Assembly: GCF_000420245.1 (NCBI RefSeq)
Contig: NZ_ATUO01000024.1
Span: 1-32,611 of the forward strand
DNA length: 32,611 nucleotides
Reading direction: 5' to 3'
Origin: Psychromonas hadalis ATCC BAA-638
GTDB taxonomy: Bacteria; Pseudomonadota; Gammaproteobacteria; Enterobacterales; Psychromonadaceae
Shown: positions 1-8,096 of the stretch, piece by piece
How positions within the stretch are numbered: the stretch's first letter is position 1
How the letters are laid out: each line of letters opens with the position of its first letter
Position numbers and translations under genes: made by a program
The notes under the pieces: generated by a model
Database searches by the model: none
Seen by the model: the letters and a program-made list of their open reading frames with translations, nothing else
Told to the model about the DNA's origin: nothing

Positions 1-2
1 AA

Positions 3-68
3 AAAGTACAGTTTACTGTTACTCAAGGTCAAAAAGGTCCTCAAGCAGAAAACATCGTAGCGCTTTAA
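3..68 (+). CDS. Cold-shock protein (CspA family), C-terminal fragment
   Basis: Only the last 21 codons are in the window, in the frame that ends with TAA at 66–68. The residues read KVQFTVTQGQKGPQAENIVAL, the typical last strand and tail of CspA-family single OB-fold RNA chaperones, where a conserved QGPQAxNV-like segment closes the domain. These proteins bind single-stranded RNA and melt structure at low temperature or in growth transitions. The fragment is followed after about 45 bp by an intrinsic terminator, so it ends its transcription unit. Which csp paralogue it is cannot be said from the tail alone. Confidence 0.85.
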   Translation, partial: KVQFTVTQGQKGPQAENIVAL

Positions 69-112
69 TTTAGCTATTGATGGGCTTTCATTAGCCTATT
101 CTGATTGAATAG

Positions 113-141
113 AAGGTAATCCTAAGGGGTTGCCTTTTTTT
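113..141 (+). terminator. Intrinsic terminator of the cold-shock gene
   Basis: A 9-bp stem (AGGTAATCC paired with GGGTTGCCT, two G–T wobbles) with loop TAAG is followed by a run of seven T. It sits 45 bp after the cold-shock stop codon on the same strand. Confidence 0.8.
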
Positions 142-166
142 ATGCCTGTTAGAAAGTCATGAACTA

Positions 167-328
167 ATACCGATTACATTAAGTATGTGATCTAAATTTT
201 ACGCAGGGAAAACAGCTTAATTCAAGGCGTAAGTTGACGTAAATGGTTGTTCCCTTTGCGAAACTTACAACGTAGAAGTGAGTTGTTTTAACCAGTAAAA
301 TAGATCAGCTATTTATTGTAATTGGTAT
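167..328 (+). repeat. 162-bp palindromic repeat, copy 1 (forward)
   Basis: This non-coding element begins ATACCGATTACATTAAG and ends ATTGTAATTGGTAT. It matches 5266–5427 over its full length, with the same 162-bp size and most bases identical. Its two ends are imperfect inverted repeats of about 28 bp, so it looks like a small non-autonomous (MITE-like) element. No ORF is visible inside. The copy in reverse orientation begins two bases further on. Confidence 0.85.
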
Positions 329-329
329 A

Positions 330-462
330 ATACCAACCCGGCTAAGTAACTGATCGTTTTTACTGGTTTAAATGACCGTTTTTCTTATTACTCAATCATG
401 CGCCTTGACCTTAGTCATTTATCCTACGTAAAACCAGATCATTATATTAAGCGGAATGGTAT
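330..462 (-). repeat. Palindromic repeat, copy 2 (reverse, internally shortened)
   Basis: The segment begins ATACCAACCCGGCTAAG and ends GGAATGGTAT. Read on the minus strand it aligns with the 162-bp element: the TTTTACTGGTT-like block, the GCGCCTTGACCTTAGTCATTT block and the CCTACGTAAAACCAGATCA block come in the expected order. About 30 bp of the middle are missing and divergence is higher than in copy 1. It lies two bases from copy 1, giving a back-to-back pair between the cold-shock gene and the histidine kinase. Confidence 0.7.
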
Positions 463-467
463 AACAG

Positions 468-2042
468 CTAATCCAACGGTAAAATAACGGTAAAGGTACT
501 GCCTTTTCCTATCTCACTGGAAACTTGAAACTCACCTTTATGCTGGTGAATTATCGAGTAACTAATAGATAATCCCAGTCCAGTTCCCTTACCCAACGCT
601 TTTGTTGTATAAAAAGGCGTAAATATATCATCTAATTTGCTTGGCTCAATGCCACTGCCACTGTCAGAAACTTCAATATAAAGTTTACCTTGTTGCTCGT
701 GTGCTTTAATGAATACGATTTTTTCTTCACTCTCTTCAACAGCATCTTTCGCATTAATGAGTAGATTAACTAAAACTTGCTCTATCTGTGTTTTATTACA
801 TAAGATAGAGGGTAATGAGGGGGGAAGTACTTGTCTTAGTTCAACATCTTCTTGATTATATTGGTTAATGACAATATTGATAACACTCTCAAAAATAGTG
901 GCAGGTACCTCTTTTTTATAGTTATCCTGCTCACTGTCGCGGCCAAAACTGCCCACCTGTTTGACTATTTTTTCAATACGTTCAACTTGCGCTAAAATTG
1001 AGCGAAAGCTCTCATCTACTGAGCGGTAGTCTTGTTTTTGTAAACTCTCTTGGCACATGTCAGCATGAATACAGATAACTTGAAGTGGTTGATTAATTTC
1101 ATGAGCAATCCCTGTTGCAATCTCTCCCAGTGAAGATAGCTTGTTGGATTGTACTAATTTAGATTTACTGGCCGTAAAATCTTTGTTGATTGCATTTAAG
1201 TGCGCCGTTTGTGCGATAAGTTGTCTTTTAGTTTCTTTGATAACAAACAAAAAGAAAGTGAGTAGTGCAAACAAAATAGAGATAACGAGACCTAAAAAGG
1301 GAACATATTGGTAAAAGATGTGTAGATGTACAGGCCACACCATTAATGTCCATTTATGGCCAAGAAGGGGAATTTCAAATTGTTCTTTGATATGATTAAT
1401 GGGGACTTGGGTTGGTAATACATGGTGAATCATACGCCCCTCTTCAGAAAGAGAAAAAGGATGCGTTATTTGAAATGTCGCCACTTGCTGTCTAAGTAAG
1501 TTGGAGATATTGAGCTGTGCATCAAGATAAGCGAATAGTTTCCCTTCTATAAAGATCGGTGCTTGTAAGTAGGTAACGACAGTTTCATTTTCCAATATAA
1601 AATGTGAACTCATGAATATATTTTGAAGGTTGGTTATGTCGCCATTTTTTGGGAGTGTTGATAAATGCCGCGCTTGGCGAATGATCGTTGTATTTGTTTT
1701 AACATCGAGTTGTTTATTCTTATCGATGCTTGGTTTTTTTTCATCGTTTACTAAGTAGATGCTGAGTTGAGTTAAGTTTGGATGGCGTATCGCTAAACTG
1801 GTGATCTCTTTTGACCAATTGTCATTTATCTGCTCTATTGATTGCCAGCGGTTAGCAATCATGGTGATTTGTTGGGCATGATGCAGAATAGTTTGTTGCA
1901 CAAGATGAGAGATAGATTGGCTTTGAATCTTTATTTCCAATTGTTGATTGTAAAACTCTGTACTTTGAACATGCTTACTAACCCAATAGGTCGCGAATAA
2001 ACCAATAAGAAAGATGAAAATACTATATAAATTCGATTTCAA
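468..2042 (-). CDS. Membrane sensor histidine kinase (DctB-like)
   Basis: A 524-residue inner-membrane two-component sensor. An N-terminal membrane segment (about 6–21) and a second at about 247–267 enclose a periplasmic sensory region of roughly 225 residues, probably Cache-like. There is no clear HAMP domain; a helical linker leads to the H-box GEIATGIAHEINQPLQV with phosphoacceptor His314. The catalytic ATPase domain follows, with N-box (NLLINAKDAVEE), G1 (DSGSGI), F-box (FTPFYTTKALGKGTG) and G2 (GLGLSIS). This order is that of DctB-type kinases which sense carboxylates and pair with NtrC-type regulators, but the ligand cannot be read here. The start is a TTG preceded by AAGGGA. No response regulator gene lies next to it in the window; the gene is divergent from the PLP enzyme at 2154. 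Confidence 0.9.
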   Translation of the reverse strand: MKSNLYSIFIFLIGLFATYWVSKHVQSTEFYNQQLEIKIQSQSISHLVQQTILHHAQQITMIANRWQSIEQINDNWSKEITSLAIRHPNLTQLSIYLVNDEKKPSIDKNKQLDVKTNTTIIRQARHLSTLPKNGDITNLQNIFMSSHFILENETVVTYLQAPIFIEGKLFAYLDAQLNISNLLRQQVATFQITHPFSLSEEGRMIHHVLPTQVPINHIKEQFEIPLLGHKWTLMVWPVHLHIFYQYVPFLGLVISILFALLTFFLFVIKETKRQLIAQTAHLNAINKDFTASKSKLVQSNKLSSLGEIATGIAHEINQPLQVICIHADMCQESLQKQDYRSVDESFRSILAQVERIEKIVKQVGSFGRDSEQDNYKKEVPATIFESVINIVINQYNQEDVELRQVLPPSLPSILCNKTQIEQVLVNLLINAKDAVEESEEKIVFIKAHEQQGKLYIEVSDSGSGIEPSKLDDIFTPFYTTKALGKGTGLGLSISYSIIHQHKGEFQVSSEIGKGSTFTVILPLD

Positions 2043-2153
2043 CTTAGTCCCTTAACTCTGTATAATCCTTAAAAATAGAATATTTATAATATATCAAAAC
2101 TAAAAAAATAATCGATTTAAGCTAACGCTTTTAAAAAACCGCAAGGAATCAAG

Positions 2154-3380
2154 ATGTCAGAGCAAGGTTTTACAACAAAAATAGTGCATTCAGACCGTTT
2201 ATTAAATTTGGAGTATGGTGCAGTACACGCTCCTATTCATAACTCAGTACCCTATGGCTTTGATGATGTACAAGGTTTGATTGATGTTTTCCAAGGTAAG
2301 CCTGGTCATGCGTATGCGCGTCAATCAACGCCTACTATTGATGCATTGCAACATAAAATTCAGCAGATGGATAACGGTGTTGCAACACTTGTGTTCGCAT
2401 CGGGTATGGCCGCTATTGTAACTACCTTTTTAACCCTATTAAAATCTGGTGATCATCTGATTTGTAGCCGTTTCTTGTTTGGTAATACCAATAGTATTAT
2501 GGGGACGCTACAGAGTTACGGGATTGAAGTGACCTTAGTTGATGCCACTAATATAGATGAAGTAAAAGCCGCACAAAAAGAAAACACTCGTATGGTGTTT
2601 GTTGAAACTATTGCTAACCCAGTAACACAAATCAGTGCGTTAGAAGCGATTGGTGATTTTTGTGAAGCACAAAAACTCGTTTATGTGATTGATAACACCC
2701 TGACTTCAAGTTATCTCTTTGATGCAACCAGTGTTAAAGCAAGCTTAATTATTACCTCTCTTTCTAAGTATGTAGCGGGTCATGGCAATGCATTGGGTGG
2801 CTCTGTCACTGATTCTGGCCTATTTGACTGGGAAACTTATCCAAATATTTTTGCAGGTTACCAAAAGGGTGATAGCAAAATGTGGGGCATTAGTCAGATC
2901 AAGAAAAAAGGTCTGCGTGATATGGGTGGCTGTTTAAGTTCGCAAGCAGCGCATCTTATCTCTGTGGGCAGTGAAACAATGGAACTACGCATGGATCGCC
3001 AATGTGATAATGCGCTTGCTCTGGCCGAATTTTTAGAGAAACATCCAAAAATTGAAAAAGTTTATTACCCAGGTCTTAAAAGTCATCCACAATATGATGT
3101 TGCTAAGCGCCTCTTCAAAGCGTTTGGGGCTATCTTAAGCTTTGATCTTATTGAAGGTGAAGATTGTTGTGTATTATTAAATAAACTAAACATTGTTATC
3201 AATGCAACTCATCTAGGTGATAATCGCACACTGGCATTGCCTGTAGCACCGACTATTTATGGAGAGATGGGACTCGAAACACGTCAAAAAATGGGTATCA
3301 GTGAAAGCATGGTGCGTTGCTCAATTGGCATCGAAAATAAAGCGGACTTGCTTAAAGATTTTGAGCAAGCATTAGCTTAA
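2154..3380 (+). CDS. Cystathionine gamma-synthase-family PLP enzyme
   Basis: A 408-residue PLP-dependent enzyme of the Cys/Met metabolism family (cystathionine gamma-synthase, cystathionine lyase, methionine gamma-lyase, O-acetylhomoserine sulfhydrylase). Visible family marks: the YAR segment Tyr54–Arg56 that contacts the cofactor phosphate of the neighbouring subunit, the FASGMAA loop (81–87), Asp180 for the pyridine nitrogen, and the Schiff-base lysine Lys205 in SLSKYVAGHG. The length is normal. It is well preceded by AAGGA. The exact reaction is not decided by sequence reading; the insert around IFAGYQKGDSKMWGISQIKKKG is unlike classical MetB and points to the looser 'cystathionine gamma-synthase family protein' group, so I give no gene symbol. 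It stands alone and is followed by a long hairpin. Confidence 0.88.
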   Translation: MSEQGFTTKIVHSDRLLNLEYGAVHAPIHNSVPYGFDDVQGLIDVFQGKPGHAYARQSTPTIDALQHKIQQMDNGVATLVFASGMAAIVTTFLTLLKSGDHLICSRFLFGNTNSIMGTLQSYGIEVTLVDATNIDEVKAAQKENTRMVFVETIANPVTQISALEAIGDFCEAQKLVYVIDNTLTSSYLFDATSVKASLIITSLSKYVAGHGNALGGSVTDSGLFDWETYPNIFAGYQKGDSKMWGISQIKKKGLRDMGGCLSSQAAHLISVGSETMELRMDRQCDNALALAEFLEKHPKIEKVYYPGLKSHPQYDVAKRLFKAFGAILSFDLIEGEDCCVLLNKLNIVINATHLGDNRTLALPVAPTIYGEMGLETRQKMGISESMVRCSIGIENKADLLKDFEQALA

Positions 3381-3400
3381 TGATGATTGTTAAATGAATA

Positions 3401-3530
3401 AAAAAGAGACGTTAAGGAATCGTTACATAATAACTTGCGCTAAATTGTTTTCAAAAAGCCTGAAATGACTGGTTATTTTGAAAAAAAGCGCAAGTAATTT
3501 TGAAGCCGATCCTAAGTCTCTTTTTTATTT
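3401..3530 (+). terminator. Long nested hairpin ending in a T-tract
   Basis: The outer arms AAAAAGAGAC…TTAAGGAATCG (from 3401) and CCGATCCTAAGTCTCTTTTTT (to about 3526) pair imperfectly. Inside them ACTTGCGCT (3433–3441) pairs exactly with AGCGCAAGT (3487–3495), and TTTTCAAAA (3449–3457) faces TTTTGAAAA. The 3' arm runs into T6, so the whole could act as terminator of the PLP enzyme gene, but at about 125 nt it is far longer than a normal terminator and may be a repeat element. Confidence 0.65.
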
Positions 3531-3706
3531 TAGGAGGTTTATGAAAAAAATTATAATAATACTGACGTTACTCATGAGTGTTAATAGTTGAGCAGATACC
3601 GACTACGCTGAATTCGGACGTTCTTTGGGAAATTACCAAGCATGCTGATGTTGCTACCTCTATCAATGATAAATAGATGTTTCGTTATTATCAGCAGATG
3701 TTTAAT

Positions 3707-3741
3707 GATACACGATACACGATACACGATACACGATACTC
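3707..3741 (+). repeat. Heptamer tandem repeat (GATACAC)4 + GATACTC
   Basis: Four perfect copies of GATACAC (3707–3734) are followed by one variant GATACTC. A 7-bp period is not a multiple of three, so changes in copy number would change the reading frame of any ORF crossing it. Confidence 0.95.
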
Positions 3742-3864
3742 GTTATTAGCTAGTGGCAATGAGCAACTGTATTTAGTGTGGGATAAAAGTAAAAAGACAC
3801 GGTTGAAAATAGATGAACTGAGTTTACAGAAAATGTGTTTAGGTCGCTTTGATGGGCTTTCGCG

Positions 3865-3895
3865 AAAAAAGCCACTCCGTAAGTGGCTGTTTTAG
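3865..3895 (-). terminator. Bidirectional terminator, mainly for the RRM gene
   Basis: A perfect 7-bp stem AGCCACT (3870–3876) / AGTGGCT (3882–3888) with loop TACGG on the minus strand is followed there by TTTTTT. It lies just after the stop of the minus-strand RRM gene. On the plus strand the hairpin is followed by only GTTTT, a weaker signal. Confidence 0.8.
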
Positions 3896-3905
3896 CGGTT
3901 ATTGC

Positions 3906-4337
3906 TTAATAATCGTCAGACTCTTTTACTTTGCCATAAATATTGGCGGCATTACCGGTATTGTCAATTTGACTTTCATCAGTAGATTCTTTCGCTACTG
4001 CTACAGGCGTTGGTTTTTGTTTAAATTGCACTGATTCTGATTTTTCCTCGTCTACTTTTTTATCAACAAGCACATTGTCTGTTACTTTTGATTCTGTTTT
4101 TGATTCTGCTTTTTTCACACGAATAATATTACCCGCCAATTTAAAGCCATTGAGCTTTTTCATTGCTGCTTTTGCATCGCCTGCTTTAGGCATCTCAATA
4201 AAACCAAAACCTTTTGATTTACCTGTTTTTTGATCTAACACTAAGCTACAAGATTGCACTTTTCCATGCTCACTAAACAAGCTAACTAATTTTTCTTCAC
4301 TGGTTGCGGTTGCTAAATTACGCACTAATAATTTCAT
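3906..4337 (-). CDS. RRM-type RNA-binding protein
   Basis: A 143-residue protein with one N-terminal RNA recognition motif and a charged tail. RNP2 is KLLVRNL (residues 2–8) and RNP1 is KGFGFIEM (about 42–49), with the aromatic residues needed for RNA stacking. The C-terminal half is rich in Lys, Glu, Ser and Val and looks disordered. I start it at ATG 4337 because the RRM begins there directly; an upstream in-frame ATG at 4382 would add 15 residues without domain content. Small single-RRM proteins of this kind occur in cold-adapted marine bacteria and cyanobacteria and are often cold-inducible, which is an inference here. It has its own terminator downstream. Confidence 0.85.
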   Translation of the reverse strand: MKLLVRNLATATSEEKLVSLFSEHGKVQSCSLVLDQKTGKSKGFGFIEMPKAGDAKAAMKKLNGFKLAGNIIRVKKAESKTESKVTDNVLVDKKVDEEKSESVQFKQKPTPVAVAKESTDESQIDNTGNAANIYGKVKESDDY

Positions 4338-4394
4338 AAAATACTCTATATAGATTGAATAATGACGCGTGGATCTTAGCATAATTTAGTTAGC

Positions 4395-5222
4395 TTAAAA
4401 CAGATAACGCGCATGAAATGTTAGATGATCTTCAATAAAACTACTGATGAAAAAGTAGCTATGATCGTAACCGACTTGCATTCTTACTTTGATAGGATAT
4501 TGGCTGAACTCGCGGAGTGTTTCTGGCTTTAATTGCTCCACAAGAAAATGGTCAGCATCACCTTGATCAATTAAAATGGGTAGCGTAGAGACTGCTGTTT
4601 TTAATAGTTCGCTGGCATCATATTGTTTCCAACTCTGTTTATCATTGCCTAAATAAGCACGAAATGCTTTTTTCCCCCACGGGCTGTTTATTGGATTACA
4701 GATTGGGCTAAATGCAGAAATGGACTGGTATTGTTCACTATTTTTGAGGCCAATAGTCAGTGCGCCATGGCCACCCATACTATGCCCTGATATCGACTTC
4801 ACCTTGCTGACTGGAAAATGTTGCTCAATCAGTGCGGGTAGTTCTGTTTTGATGTAGTCATACATCTGATAATGGTCAGACCACGGTTTTTCTGTGGCAT
4901 TAACATAAAACCCTGCACCTTGGCCTAAATCATAACTCTCATCGTTTGCAACACTTTCTCCTCGTGGGCTTGTGTCTGGTGCTACAATGGCAATACCTAA
5001 TTCTGCTGCTTTACGAAAAACGCCTGCTTTTTGCATGAAATTTTCATCGCTACAGGTGAGTCCTGAAAGCCAATATAATACCGGGACAGGGTTTTGTTTA
5101 TTGGCATTGGGCGGTAAAAAAATAGCAAAACGCATTTCACAATTAAGTGTTGGTGATTGGTGCTTATACTGTTTGTGCCAACCTGAAAATACTTTGGTTT
5201 GACTCATGTTTTCAATGTTCAT
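4395..5222 (-). CDS. fghA: S-formylglutathione hydrolase
   Basis: A 275-residue cytosolic alpha/beta hydrolase of the esterase D family, hydrolysing S-formylglutathione to formate and glutathione, the second step of glutathione-dependent formaldehyde detoxification. The nucleophile elbow GHSMGG carries Ser148; Asp224 (in IDQGDADHF) and His254 (in GYDHSYFF) complete the triad. Cys57 in GLTCSDENF is the conserved family cysteine. Length is normal. ATG 5222 is preceded by AGGGGAAG, favouring it over the ATG five codons later. It lies downstream of adhC in the same direction, but a 162-bp repeat copy fills most of the 241-bp gap, so cotranscription may be affected. The same family is named frmB or yeiG in E. 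coli. Confidence 0.95.
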   Translation of the reverse strand: MNIENMSQTKVFSGWHKQYKHQSPTLNCEMRFAIFLPPNANKQNPVPVLYWLSGLTCSDENFMQKAGVFRKAAELGIAIVAPDTSPRGESVANDESYDLGQGAGFYVNATEKPWSDHYQMYDYIKTELPALIEQHFPVSKVKSISGHSMGGHGALTIGLKNSEQYQSISAFSPICNPINSPWGKKAFRAYLGNDKQSWKQYDASELLKTAVSTLPILIDQGDADHFLVEQLKPETLREFSQYPIKVRMQVGYDHSYFFISSFIEDHLTFHARYLF

Positions 5223-5265
5223 ACTCTTCCCCTAAAACTTTTTTTATTTTTGGAAGTTAAATGTT

Positions 5266-5427
5266 ATACCAATCTGATTAAGTAGGTGATCTAAATTTTA
5301 CGCAGGGAAAATGACTTAATTCAAGGCGTAAGTTGACGTAAATGGTTGTTCCCTTTACGAAGCTTACAACGAAGAAGTAAGTTATTTTAACCAGTAAAAT
5401 AGGTCAGCTATTTATTCTGATTGGTAT
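5266..5427 (+). repeat. 162-bp palindromic repeat, copy 3 (forward)
   Basis: The element runs from ATACCAATCTGATTAAG to CTGATTGGTAT. Its two ends pair as an imperfect inverted repeat of about 28 bp: ATACCAATC(T/A)GA(T/A)TAA(G/A)TAG. It is nearly identical to 167–328. It sits between adhC and fghA, inside what is normally one operon. Confidence 0.9.
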
Positions 5428-5463
5428 TAATCTGCTTAGACTAACGTAATATTTCAAATGACT

Positions 5464-6663
<1,200 letters not shown>

Positions 6664-6703
6664 CTATATTTTCCCTATTGATAATCCACTGAAATTGAAA
6701 ATC

Positions 6704-6725
6704 ATTATTACATATGTGTAATAAT
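6704..6725. promoter_or_regulatory. Palindromic operator between adhC and the LysR gene
   Basis: ATTATTACA–TATG–TGTAATAAT is a perfect inverted repeat with 9-bp arms and a 4-bp spacer. It contains the T-N11-A form used by LysR proteins and lies in the divergent promoter region, 24 bp before the LysR start codon. Assignment to the adjacent regulator is an inference from position. Confidence 0.65.
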
Positions 6726-6749
6726 TAGAAGAGAGAAGAGGAGAGTGAT

Positions 6750-7628
6750 ATGAACAGTTGGCAAGGGGTGAGTGAATTTGTTGCGGTCGCTGAAAGTGAG
6801 AGTTTTACTGAGGCAGCTAAAAAATTAAAAACATCGGTGGCGCAAGTGAGTCGTCGTGTTTCAGCATTAGAGGAGAGTTTAGCGGTAAAATTGTTGCTAC
6901 GTACCACGCGTAAAGTTTCACTCACCGAAGTGGGTAGAAGCTATTTTTTACAATGCAAACAACTGGTTGATGGGCTAGAGGAAGCTAATTTAGCCGTGAG
7001 TCAGATGCAAACCAAACCCAAAGGGCGCTTAAAAATAACTGCGCCAGTGACCTATGGTGAAAAATATTTAGCGCCACTGTTACATCAATTTTTAACACGT
7101 TATCCGCAATTAGAACTAGAACTAATTTTGACCAATCAGCAACTTGATCTCGTTGAACAAGGAATGGATCTGGCTATTCGTCTTGGGCATTTACAAGATT
7201 CAACGTTAATTGCCAAACGATTATCACAAAGGCAACTTTATGTCTGTGCAACGCCACAATATCTTGAACATGCAGGTGAGCCTCATACACTCTCTGAATT
7301 GGTTAATCATCAGTGTTTACTGGGTTCACTTGATTATTGGCGTTTCAAAGAACAGGGGAAAGAGCGTACAATGCGTGTCTCTGGGAGAGTAAAATGTAAT
7401 AGTGGTTTTGCACTACTTGATGCTGCTAAACAACATCTTGGCTTAGTACAGCTACCTGACTATTATGTGCAACAAGCATTACACAGCGGTGAACTTGTTG
7501 AAGTGCTCAGTGATTATCGAGACGATAAAGAGGGGATCTGGGCGGTTTATCCGCTGAATCGAAATTTATCCTTGAAAATGCGTTTATTAATTGATTTTTT
7601 AACGGATGCTTTACCTGCTGGATATTAA
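6750..7628 (+). CDS. LysR-family regulator, likely of the formaldehyde pathway
   Basis: A 292-residue LysR-type transcription factor. The N-terminal winged helix-turn-helix spans about 3–62 (VAESESFTEAAKKLKTSVAQVSRRVSALE…LLLRTTRKVSLTEVG), followed by the linker helix and a periplasmic-binding-like effector domain from about 90 to the end (GRLKITAPVTYGEKYLAPLL). The start is preceded by GAGAGGAG-like sequence. Divergent orientation to adhC suggests it controls adhC and possibly fghA, in line with LysR genes beside adhC/fghA in many proteobacteria. The inducer is unknown. Confidence 0.92.
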   Translation: MNSWQGVSEFVAVAESESFTEAAKKLKTSVAQVSRRVSALEESLAVKLLLRTTRKVSLTEVGRSYFLQCKQLVDGLEEANLAVSQMQTKPKGRLKITAPVTYGEKYLAPLLHQFLTRYPQLELELILTNQQLDLVEQGMDLAIRLGHLQDSTLIAKRLSQRQLYVCATPQYLEHAGEPHTLSELVNHQCLLGSLDYWRFKEQGKERTMRVSGRVKCNSGFALLDAAKQHLGLVQLPDYYVQQALHSGELVEVLSDYRDDKEGIWAVYPLNRNLSLKMRLLIDFLTDALPAGY

Positions 7629-7813
7629 TGCTTATTTGAATTTGTTATAGTGCGCACTGTTTTAACACATTATTAATTTGATTGACGGTAGCATTACCCA
7701 AGCAATCAAAGATCGAATGAGGCTTGGTTGATGTAGATTATTTTATAGATAACGTATTAAGAGTAGTTCCATGAAACTATTCACATAAATGATCATAAAG
7801 ATCACCTTAGATA
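7629..7813. other. Intergenic stretch before the TIR element
   Basis: No ORF, RNA gene or convincing terminator is visible here. It has a short palindrome GTGCGCAC near 7650 and could hold the original prfC promoter, now separated from prfC by the inserted element. Confidence 0.3.
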
Positions 7814-8076
7814 TATACCCATGTTACTTCAAAATGCTTTGTCAGGCACAAGCTCGATAATCAGAGCAAGGCGCAACACGAGGTAATGGTTGTTCCCTTT
7901 CCGATTGTTGCAACGCAGGGCTTATTTTCGAGCTTGCGCCCCGTAGGGCAAGGCAACTTGCACCAATCTACGTCGTTATAAAATTTCGACTTAGAATGAC
8001 TAGGCTTCAATTTTATGCCTAGTATCTCGGTACAATTTACCTTGCTGACTTTGCATCTCGAAGTAACATGGGTATA
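7814..8076. mobile_element. 263-bp MITE-like element with 24-bp terminal inverted repeats
   Basis: The left end TATACCCATGTTACTTCAAA and the right end (reverse complement TATACCCATGTTACTTCGAG) match over 24 bp with two mismatches; the outer 17 bp are perfect. The ends carry TA, which would fit a TA target duplication. No ORF of useful length lies inside. The middle holds an arm pair around AAGCTCGATAATC and CGAGCTTGCGC. It ends 20 bp before the prfC start codon. It is a different family from the 162-bp repeat, although both contain ATGGTTGTTCCCTTT in the interior. Confidence 0.85.
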
Positions 8077-8096
8077 AAATAATAGAGAATTATAAA

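Larger units (their letters stand above)
3541..3895 (+). pseudogene. Decayed gene for a small exported protein
   Basis: A consensus ribosome site AGGAGG sits 3 bases before ATG 3541. The reading frame gives MKKIIIILTLLMSVNS, a signal-peptide-like start, then an in-frame TGA at 3589–3591, then ADTDYAEFGRSLG before a second stop. In the +1 frame the sequence continues as SDVLWEITKHADVATSINDK, a TAG stop at about 3674, then 72 open codons from 3677 that pass through a (GATACAC)n heptamer tract and run into the terminator. At least two stops and one frame change are needed to join the pieces, so the gene is broken. I do not recognise the parent family. The 72-codon piece alone is unlikely to be a real protein. 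Confidence 0.5.

Noticed and set aside
3707-3741. CRISPR-like array
   Set aside because: The units are 7 bp, contiguous and without spacers; a simple tandem repeat.
3677-3895. 72-codon ORF as an independent gene
   Set aside because: It has no ribosome site, passes through a heptamer repeat and ends in the terminator hairpin; better explained as the remains of the gene starting at 3541.
7814-8076. Insertion sequence with transposase
   Set aside because: The interval is 263 bp and has no ORF able to encode a transposase; treated as non-autonomous.
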